A stretch of DNA of 8,669 nt from an archaeon. Its GTDB lineage: Archaea; Methanobacteriota; Methanobacteria; Methanobacteriales; Methanobacteriaceae. Each line of letters starts with the position of its first letter. The first letter of the stretch is position 1. Shown in pieces: positions 1-5,093 of the stretch. The notes beneath the pieces were generated by a model. That model was given only the letters and a program-made list of their open reading frames with translations. It was not told the origin of the DNA and did no database searches. The stretch is from positions 1 to 8,669 of the forward strand of contig JAKSUE010000045.1 of the NCBI GenBank assembly GCA_024409165.1. The letters run 5' to 3'. The translations under genes were made by a program, and so were the position numbers.

Positions 1-21
1 TAAAAATTCAATTAATAATTT

Positions 22-47
22 AAAAAATCAACAATTAAAAGTTAATT
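22..47 (-). terminator. Possible hairpin plus T-tract terminator of the fumarase beta gene
   Basis: Read on the minus strand, a 6-bp stem (arms 33-38 and 42-47, loop 39-41) lies about 20 bases past the stop codon. After a short gap it is followed by six T (22-27). The stem is only A/T pairs in an extremely AT-rich region, so chance is a real possibility. The arrangement resembles the clearer examples after the two other complete minus-strand genes in this window. Confidence 0.35.
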
Positions 48-66
48 AATAATTTAATTTATTTAT

Positions 67-606
67 TTAATCATAAAGACTGTTACCTTCACTATCCATA
101 GCTACTATAAGAGGTCCAAATGCATCAACATCTAAATCCCAAATAGCTTCAGGCATTCCTAAATCTAACCAGTCCACACCTTTAATCTCTTTAACTCTAT
201 CTACATATAATGCTGCACAACCACCTGTAGCAACTACATAAACAGCATTATTTCGCTTAAGAGCTTCTCTTACTTCGTCGTTCATTCCACCTTTTCCTAT
301 GATAATTTTAGCACCCATATCTAAAACATCTGCTTCATAAGGATTCATTCTCATAGAAGTAGTTGGACCAACAGCAACCATATCATATTTAGTTTCTTCT
401 TCATCATTTTCTTTTTTAGCTTCTTTTATAATAGGTCCTGCATGGAAAATAACTGCACCTTTAATATCACATGGAGCTCCTTGTTCTATAATTCTACCAT
501 GTGCTTGATCTCTTGCAGTTAAAATCTGACCAGAAATGGTTATTACATCTCCAGCTTTTAATTTATTAATATCATCATCTGTAATTGGAGTATTTAATTC
601 AATCAT
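67..606 (-). CDS. Fumarate hydratase (class I, Fe-S) beta subunit, FumA C-terminal/TtdB type
   Basis: This 179-residue protein matches the beta subunit of two-subunit class I fumarases, which interconvert fumarate and malate. In methanogens that step belongs to the partial reductive TCA branch leading to 2-oxoglutarate. Visible family motifs are TARDxAHGR (30-38), HAGP (55-58), GPTTSMRM (80-87), GKGGM (104-108), GGCAAL (128-133) and a C-terminal PEAIW...FGPLIVAMDSxGNSLY block (152-178). By analogy with studied class I fumarases, Arg32, Thr82, Thr83, Arg86 and Lys105 should contact the substrate. The 4Fe-4S cluster is carried by the alpha subunit, which is not in this window. I chose the ATG at 606 because GGTGG lies five bases upstream (612-616); the TTG at 618 would sit on that site. 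A Lys/Glu-rich stretch at 61-75 separates two motifs. L-tartrate dehydratase beta subunit is the main alternative, since sequence alone does not fix the substrate. Confidence 0.93.
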   Translation of the reverse strand: MIELNTPITDDDINKLKAGDVITISGQILTARDQAHGRIIEQGAPCDIKGAVIFHAGPIIKEAKKENDEEETKYDMVAVGPTTSMRMNPYEADVLDMGAKIIIGKGGMNDEVREALKRNNAVYVVATGGCAALYVDRVKEIKGVDWLDLGMPEAIWDLDVDAFGPLIVAMDSEGNSLYD

Positions 607-639
607 TTTTTCCACCAAATAATTAAAATTTTTAAAACA

Positions 640-694
640 TGATTTAAAACTAATTTAAAACTAATTTAAAACTAATTTAAAACTAATTTAAAAC
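640..694. repeat. Five tandem copies of an 11-bp unit in a divergent intergenic region
   Basis: The unit TAATTTAAAAC is repeated four times perfectly (651-661, 662-672, 673-683, 684-694). A fifth copy at 640-650 has one mismatch (G for A at its second base). A further degenerate trace precedes it. The array sits between the divergent fumarase beta and DUF2070 genes, starting 34 bases from the fumarase ATG. It therefore covers the place where that gene's TATA box would be expected. Each unit contains an AT-only TTTAAA core, and the 11-bp period is close to one turn of the DNA helix. It may be a phased promoter element or simply slippage-prone DNA. Confidence 0.9.
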
Positions 695-743
695 ATAATA
701 ATAAATAACAGTTATAATAAAATATACTATTAGTAACTATTAA

Positions 744-753
744 TAATATATAA
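744..753 (+). promoter_or_regulatory. Candidate TATA box for the DUF2070 gene
   Basis: TAATATATAA lies about 50 bases before the ATG at 800. Transcription starting roughly 25 bases downstream would leave the AGGAG ribosome binding site (787-791) inside the transcript. A second TATA-like run at 758-765 would start transcription at or past that site, so it fits less well. The whole spacer is AT-rich, so the assignment is weak. Confidence 0.35.
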
Positions 754-786
754 TTTATTATATAAAATATTTTTTTATAATTCAAA

Positions 787-791
787 AGGAG
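787..791 (+). promoter_or_regulatory. Shine-Dalgarno site of the DUF2070 gene
   Basis: AGGAG lies eight bases before the ATG at 800. It selects that codon over the in-frame ATG at 809. It is one of the few G-rich patches in the spacer. Confidence 0.8.
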
Positions 792-799
792 ATAACTTA

Positions 800-2614
800 A
801 TGTCAAGTATGAAAACTGTTGCTAATTTGTCTAGGTATATACTTAGTCTTCCAAAAGTTAAAAATACTGCAATATTTATTATTGTTATAAGTATTGTTTA
901 TGGTATTTTATTAGCTATTCTTAATCATCCTTTAAGTTTAATATATGTTGGAAATAGTGCATTATTTGGATTATTAGTATGTGGTTTTAGTGCATTAGTA
1001 TGTGGATTAACACATCACAAATGGGTAGCTTATTTTAATGGAATTAACTTAAAAATCAAACATTCAATGTTTTTAGGTTTAGCTGGAATGCTTCTTTTAA
1101 TAGTAATGAATCTCATAGGTATAATATTTGGAAAATTAATTAATGTTGATTTAGGTATGAGTTCATTCTTATTTGGTTGTAGTTTAATATTTGCTTTTGA
1201 TTTCCTTGTAATTTGGGGAGTTACTCAAACTAAATTAAGATATGCAGTTTTCATTTCATTTATACAACCTTTACTTACTTTCATTTTACTTACAGCTACA
1301 AGTGATATAGGACTTGCCCTTGCTTTAGGAATTATTGGAACATTATTTAAATTAGTAATTACTTGTTTAATCTTCTTAATTGCAATTTATTTATTTGTTA
1401 GAATAGCAGAAGCTCCAATGCAAAAGAATTTCGATTTCAGCGTGCTAAAATTACTTAGTTATTTTGTTGCACATATGAATGAAAAACTTTTACTTATGGA
1501 GGAATTATTTGAGAGCATGGGTGAAGAAATTGAAACTCTTGTAGGTATTGTAAGTTTTAAAAAGAAAAATGGTGAGGATAAGGCATTATTCTTAAGTCCT
1601 TATGTACATCCAGGTCCATTAGGAACCCTTGGTGGTGGAAATATGCCTACTGTTCTTGCAGAAAAATTCTCACAATTTACTATGGTTGCTCATGGTCCAT
1701 CTACACATGACTTTAACCCTGTTTCTGTTAGTGAAATTGATAAAATCGAAGAAAGTGTAAAATCTGGATTATCTAAAATCGAATATTCAGCAAATGGAAG
1801 TGAATTTAAAAGATATAATTATAAAGATGCAAATATTGGAGTTCAATTCTTTAATAATGGAAATTTAATGTTATCTACATTAGCTCCTAAAGGTAGTGAT
1901 GATATTGATTTTAGTGTAGGATTATCTCTTATGCTTGAAAATGAAAGATTAAATAACACTAAAAATGGAATTGTTGTAGACTGTCATAACTCATTTAACC
2001 CAGAAGTAGGTAAAATTTCAGGAGGAAATCCTCAAGTACTCCAACTCATACAAACTGTAGGTTTAATTGATAATAACATAACTGAATATCCTATAAAAGT
2101 CGGTTGTAATCACCACGATTGTAAAGGATTATATAAAAAAGAAGGAATTGGAGATAGTAAACTCAAAACAATGGTTATTGAAGTAAATAATCAAAAAACA
2201 GCTTATGTATTATTTGACTCTAATAACATGGAATTAGGTTTAAGAGAAAGAATCTTTAAAGAAATCAAAGAATCTAATTTAGTTGATGAAATTGAAGTTA
2301 TGACTACAGACACTCACTTTGTAAATACTTTATCTAATGGTTATAATCCTGTTGGAGTTTATGAAAAAGAAACTGTAATTGAATCAATAAAAGAATCCAT
2401 CCAACTTGCAATTGATGATTTAGAAGAAGTAGAAGCAGGATGTATTGTAGAAAAAATAAAAAACATCAAAACAATGGGAATTGGAAGATATTCAGAACTT
2501 ATATCAACAATAAGTGCTACAGCATCAGTAGCTAAAATAACATTCCCAATAATTTTCATAATATCAATCTTATTTATTTTAACTTGGGTATTTGGAATCC
2601 ATATTATGATTTAA
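800..2614 (+). CDS. DUF2070 family archaeal membrane protein, function unknown
   Basis: The 604-residue product has six predicted N-terminal membrane helices (about 23-42, 51-70, 89-112, 121-141, 148-166, 172-200), a soluble domain of about 375 residues (205-580) and one C-terminal helix (about 581-600). The positive-inside rule puts the soluble domain in the cytoplasm. I recognise the layout and motifs as DUF2070, an archaeal family without known function. The soluble domain carries clustered His/Asp motifs: YVHPGP followed by GGGNMP (269-282), HGPSTHDFNP (298-307), DCHNSFNP (394-401), CNHHD (436-440) and TTDTH followed by GYNPVG (502-519). This suggests a metal-binding or catalytic site, which is my inference. 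AGGAG at 787-791 supports the start. The end is marked by three in-frame stops in a row (TAA TGA TAA). The glycosyltransferase gene follows after 83 bp on the same strand and may be co-transcribed. Confidence 0.9.
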   Translation: MSSMKTVANLSRYILSLPKVKNTAIFIIVISIVYGILLAILNHPLSLIYVGNSALFGLLVCGFSALVCGLTHHKWVAYFNGINLKIKHSMFLGLAGMLLLIVMNLIGIIFGKLINVDLGMSSFLFGCSLIFAFDFLVIWGVTQTKLRYAVFISFIQPLLTFILLTATSDIGLALALGIIGTLFKLVITCLIFLIAIYLFVRIAEAPMQKNFDFSVLKLLSYFVAHMNEKLLLMEELFESMGEEIETLVGIVSFKKKNGEDKALFLSPYVHPGPLGTLGGGNMPTVLAEKFSQFTMVAHGPSTHDFNPVSVSEIDKIEESVKSGLSKIEYSANGSEFKRYNYKDANIGVQFFNNGNLMLSTLAPKGSDDIDFSVGLSLMLENERLNNTKNGIVVDCHNSFNPEVGKISGGNPQVLQLIQTVGLIDNNITEYPIKVGCNHHDCKGLYKKEGIGDSKLKTMVIEVNNQKTAYVLFDSNNMELGLRERIFKEIKESNLVDEIEVMTTDTHFVNTLSNGYNPVGVYEKETVIESIKESIQLAIDDLEEVEAGCIVEKIKNIKTMGIGRYSELISTISATASVAKITFPIIFIISILFILTWVFGIHIMI

Positions 2615-2650
2615 TGATAAGATACTAAAAACTAAAAAGATAATAAAAAC

Positions 2651-2660
2651 TAAATATATT
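2651..2660 (+). promoter_or_regulatory. Weak candidate TATA box before the glycosyltransferase gene
   Basis: TAAATATATT lies 37 bases before the ATG at 2698, a workable distance for an archaeal promoter with a short leader. No T-tract terminator is evident between the two genes, so read-through from the DUF2070 gene is equally possible. Confidence 0.25.
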
Positions 2661-2697
2661 GTAAAAATAAGAAAAAGTATAATTATTAGTGATATAA

Positions 2698-4470
2698 ATG
2701 ATAAAAGATAATAAAAAAAGTCTAAAAAAGGATTTAAGTTTAATAGACAAAATACTTTTAAACAATAGATTACCTTTAATTATCGTAGTATTATTTGCTA
2801 TAATTGTAACTTTTTCAATAATTTACATAAATAGTACATCAAATATCTTAGGTAGTAGTTATAGAGATGCATATCTCTACTTAATCCAAGCACTTAAATG
2901 GTCTGGATATAATATCACAGGATATGATTATGTAAATTATTTATCTCCATTAGTGCCTTTTTTAACTGCAATTCTATTTAAAATAGGATTTGTAAGTGAA
3001 CCAAGCTTATTTTTAACAAGTGGAATATTCTACATCTGTGGAATAATTGGAATTTACTACTTACTTAATTTAAGATTTGACAAATATGTCTCTTGTTTTG
3101 GATCTATTTTATATGGTAGTTTATCAATTAATTTAATGTGGACTGGAAATGGAACACTTGATATTACATCTATTGCATTTTCAATATTAGCTATTTATTT
3201 CTTTATAATAGCTATGGAAAAAAGTCAAAAATACTTTTATCTTGCAATTCCATTAGGAGTTCTCTCTTTTCTTGGAAAATACACAGGTGGATTAATCTTT
3301 GCTGTAATGCTTCTTTATTTCTTAAGCAAAAAAGATATTTTTGGAAATATTAAAAAATATATAAAAAATATAATTGGTGGATTAATCACAAGTTTAATAT
3401 TTATTATTCCATTTTTAGGATATTACTACATTAATAGTTATCCTCTTGGATTTTTAACCCAAGCAAATGAAATATCTAATGAAGCAACTACTCGTGTAGC
3501 TGTATCTGTAACAAAAGAAGTTTCAAATAACATATTTTATTATTTCCAACAAATTCCAAGATTTATTTACAGCCCTAATCAAATAATAGGATACATATTC
3601 TTAGTAATTGGATTAATTGGAATAATTTATGGTATTTATATAATCCTTAAGAATATTAATAATAAATACAGTAATAGTCCTAAAAAAATAGATACATCTT
3701 TTATTCCTAAATTAAAGCTTAATAAAAATATATTTTACATAATTATGCTTTTAACTGTTGTTTTAATGATTATATCTTTCTTAAATGTAGCAAATATATC
3801 ATTTATTATAAGTGAAGCAATATTCTTTGTATCATTATTCATATTTTCAATATGTGTAAATAGTATTTTTAATGAAGAGATTAAATCAACAAACTCTAAT
3901 TATAACTCATTAAGTTTAAGTTTTGATTTAGCTATGATTGGATGGTTTATAGGTTATATGATTTTCTTCTCTGCACACTTTACTAAAGCAGATAGATATT
4001 TCACAGCATTAGCACCATCATTTGTATTCTTTATTAGTTTTGGATTAAATGTAATCCTTAATAAATTAAATAATTTGGATAAAATAGAAAAAATTAATAA
4101 AGAATATCATTTAAACAAAATTATTCCTATAATTCTTATTGTAATACTCTTAATCACTACAATAGGTTATTTAACTATAGATAAACATGATCCATTAGTA
4201 GATGAGGAAAAAGAAGTCAGTGAATGGATTAAATTAAATATTCCAAATTATGCAGATGCTCATATTGTAGCAGATAGAGCACCAATTTATACTTGGTATT
4301 TAAAAACTGGAATTCCATATCATTTTATATTAAGTGAGGGCATGACTCATGAAAAACAGTTAAATGAAGAGAATGCTACTTATTATATTAGACTTAATAA
4401 TGATACAAAAATAAATGGATTTAAAATAATTAAAACAATTGGGCCTAATACAATTTATAAAAGAGTATAA
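2698..4470 (+). CDS. GT-C membrane glycosyltransferase (family 39 / ArnT-like)
   Basis: This 590-residue protein has about 12 hydrophobic helices and a hydrophilic C-terminal domain (about 495-590). That is the architecture of GT-C enzymes, which move sugars from a polyprenyl-phosphate donor to an acceptor outside the membrane. Supporting marks are an acidic residue in the first external loop (Arg56-Asp57 in SSYRDAYL), SPLVPFLTAI (83-92), GNGTLD (150-155), the FLGKYTGG segment (191-198) and KADRYFTALAP (430-440). The tail contains EVSEWIKLNIP and a later TWYLKTGIP, as in other archaeal family 39 members. The acceptor cannot be read from sequence; glycoprotein or surface-glycan decoration is likely. 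The start has a modest GTGAT element at 2689-2693, four bases upstream. It follows the DUF2070 gene by 83 bp and ends facing a convergent small gene. No frameshift or compositional break is visible. Confidence 0.85.
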   Translation: MIKDNKKSLKKDLSLIDKILLNNRLPLIIVVLFAIIVTFSIIYINSTSNILGSSYRDAYLYLIQALKWSGYNITGYDYVNYLSPLVPFLTAILFKIGFVSEPSLFLTSGIFYICGIIGIYYLLNLRFDKYVSCFGSILYGSLSINLMWTGNGTLDITSIAFSILAIYFFIIAMEKSQKYFYLAIPLGVLSFLGKYTGGLIFAVMLLYFLSKKDIFGNIKKYIKNIIGGLITSLIFIIPFLGYYYINSYPLGFLTQANEISNEATTRVAVSVTKEVSNNIFYYFQQIPRFIYSPNQIIGYIFLVIGLIGIIYGIYIILKNINNKYSNSPKKIDTSFIPKLKLNKNIFYIIMLLTVVLMIISFLNVANISFIISEAIFFVSLFIFSICVNSIFNEEIKSTNSNYNSLSLSFDLAMIGWFIGYMIFFSAHFTKADRYFTALAPSFVFFISFGLNVILNKLNNLDKIEKINKEYHLNKIIPIILIVILLITTIGYLTIDKHDPLVDEEKEVSEWIKLNIPNYADAHIVADRAPIYTWYLKTGIPYHFILSEGMTHEKQLNEENATYYIRLNNDTKINGFKIIKTIGPNTIYKRV

Positions 4471-4490
4471 AAAAGTATAAAAGTGTATAA
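4461..4490 (+). repeat. Three 10-bp near-repeats across the glycosyltransferase stop codon
   Basis: AAGAGTATAA, AAAAGTATAA and AAGTGTATAA follow each other without gaps. All share GTATAA at exact 10-base spacing. The first copy contains the last codons and the TAA stop (4468-4470). This may be local duplication at the gene end. Confidence 0.7.
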
Positions 4491-4532
4491 AATAATAAAA
4501 ATATTAAATTCAAAAAAATAAAAATAGAAAAT

Positions 4533-4566
4533 AAAAAAATAAAAAATGTTATCAAAAATTGATAAC
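4533..4566 (-). terminator. Second hairpin plus T-tracts after the small membrane-protein gene
   Basis: GTTATCAA (4548-4555) and TTGATAAC (4559-4566) form a perfect 8-bp stem with a three-base loop. On the minus strand the stem is followed by six T (4541-4546) and then seven T (4533-4539). It lies 24 bases past the minus-strand stop codon, just beyond the first hairpin at 4577-4596. On the plus strand it lies downstream of the glycosyltransferase gene but has no T-run after it, so it best fits minus-strand termination. Confidence 0.6.
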
Positions 4567-4567
4567 T

Positions 4568-4596
4568 AAAAAAAGATTATAATCATAAGATTATAA
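4568..4596 (-). terminator. First hairpin plus T-tract, overlapping the stop codon of the small membrane-protein gene
   Basis: TTATAATC (4577-4584) and GATTATAA (4589-4596) make a perfect 8-bp stem with a four-base loop. The stop codon (4591-4593) lies inside one arm. On the minus strand the stem is followed by a short spacer and seven T (4568-4574). This resembles a bacterial intrinsic terminator; in archaea the T-tract alone may be what stops polymerase. Confidence 0.55.
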
Positions 4597-4863
4597 GTAA
4601 TTTACAAGAACAGTCCAAAGGATGAAATGCATAAAGTAAAATGGAACAATTCCATTCCATAACCAATCTGAGAAACCAGAAATTTCATCTTCAAATAATT
4701 TTTGAGCAATTTGACCTGTAATATAAAGAATAATTAGACCAATAGCTAATGCTAATACTTCATTTTTAAATCCAAACCAACCTAAACTGAAAGAAGCTGA
4801 TAAAACAGCAGCTACAATCGCGGTTACTAAGTGCAATATTACAATTTTAATAGTAGCATCCAT
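4591..4863 (-). CDS. Small three-helix membrane protein, unknown function
   Basis: This 90-residue hydrophobic protein has three predicted membrane helices (about 5-25, 34-54 and 70-88). A short acidic loop at 58-66 holds FEDEISGFSD, and the last helix is aromatic-rich (FYFMHFILW). I do not recognise a function. It resembles small membrane proteins restricted to Methanobacteriales, possibly DUF5379, but that name is recalled without a search. The gene is convincing because a strong GGAGG (4870-4874) lies six bases before the ATG, codon use matches the neighbours, and two hairpin/T-tract structures follow the stop codon. It is transcribed alone, convergent with the glycosyltransferase gene and divergent from the RqcH gene. 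It has no signal peptide or catalytic motif that I can see. Confidence 0.8.
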   Translation of the reverse strand: MDATIKIVILHLVTAIVAAVLSASFSLGWFGFKNEVLALAIGLIILYITGQIAQKLFEDEISGFSDWLWNGIVPFYFMHFILWTVLVNYL

Positions 4864-4915
4864 TTAATTCCTCCATAATATATAAGGTAATAGAATTATA
4901 ATTTTAAATTTATGA

Positions 4916-4925
4916 AAATTTATAA
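4916..4925 (-). promoter_or_regulatory. Weak candidate TATA box for the small membrane-protein gene
   Basis: On the minus strand this reads TTATAAATTT, about 53 bases before the ATG at 4863. That would leave a leader of roughly 30 bases containing the GGAGG site. Another TATA-like run (about 4877-4885) is too close to the start codon to serve with a leader. Confidence 0.25.
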
Positions 4926-4971
4926 CAATAATACTAAAAGTTTTAACTATTTATATTTTAATTCAATATAG

Positions 4972-4979
4972 TATATAAA
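4972..4979 (+). promoter_or_regulatory. Candidate TATA box for the RqcH gene
   Basis: TATATAAA is the best match to an archaeal TATA element in the 230-bp divergent spacer. Transcription about 25 bases downstream would give a leader of roughly 90 bases that includes the direct repeat at 5028-5070. CTATAAAAA at 5006-5014 is an alternative that would shorten the leader. Confidence 0.4.
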
Positions 4980-5027
4980 ACATTGCATACAAATATAATA
5001 AAAGACTATAAAAAATTAATTTTAAAG

Positions 5028-5070
5028 TATTACTATAACATCAAAATAAAATATTACTATTAACATCAAA
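5028..5070 (+). repeat. 18-bp direct repeat just upstream of the RqcH start
   Basis: TATTACTAT followed by AACATCAAA occurs at 5028-5045. It recurs at 5052-5070 with one extra T between the halves. The copies begin 24 bases apart and end 24 bases before the preferred start codon. They are more sequence-specific than the surrounding A/T runs because each contains two C. They could be a repressor or activator site, a leader element or a simple duplication. Confidence 0.75.
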
Positions 5071-5081
5071 TGATAATTAAT

Positions 5082-5085
5082 GAGG
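5082..5085 (+). promoter_or_regulatory. Shine-Dalgarno site that decides the RqcH start
   Basis: GAGG within TGAGGA lies eight bases before ATG 5094. The upstream in-frame ATG at 5070 is preceded only by A/T-rich repeat sequence. If 5070 were used, this site would be inside the coding region and eight non-conserved residues would be added. Confidence 0.65.
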
Positions 5086-5093
5086 AAAAAACT

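Noticed and set aside
607..618. Upstream TTG start adding four residues to the fumarase beta subunit
   Set aside because: The GGTGG ribosome binding site would then lie inside the coding sequence; ATG at 606 is correctly spaced from it.
640..694. CRISPR-like array
   Set aside because: The units are 11 bp and directly abutting, with no spacers, so it is a simple tandem repeat.
2359..2559. Minus-strand 66-residue open frame inside the DUF2070 gene
   Set aside because: It is antisense to a convincing coding region, is Ser/Ile-rich in the way mirrored AT-rich codons are, and has no supported ribosome binding site.
4864..5093. Riboswitch, tRNA or structured RNA in the largest spacer
   Set aside because: The spacer has no GC-richer block, no tRNA-like arms and no recognisable aptamer core; only promoter-like A/T runs and one direct repeat are visible.
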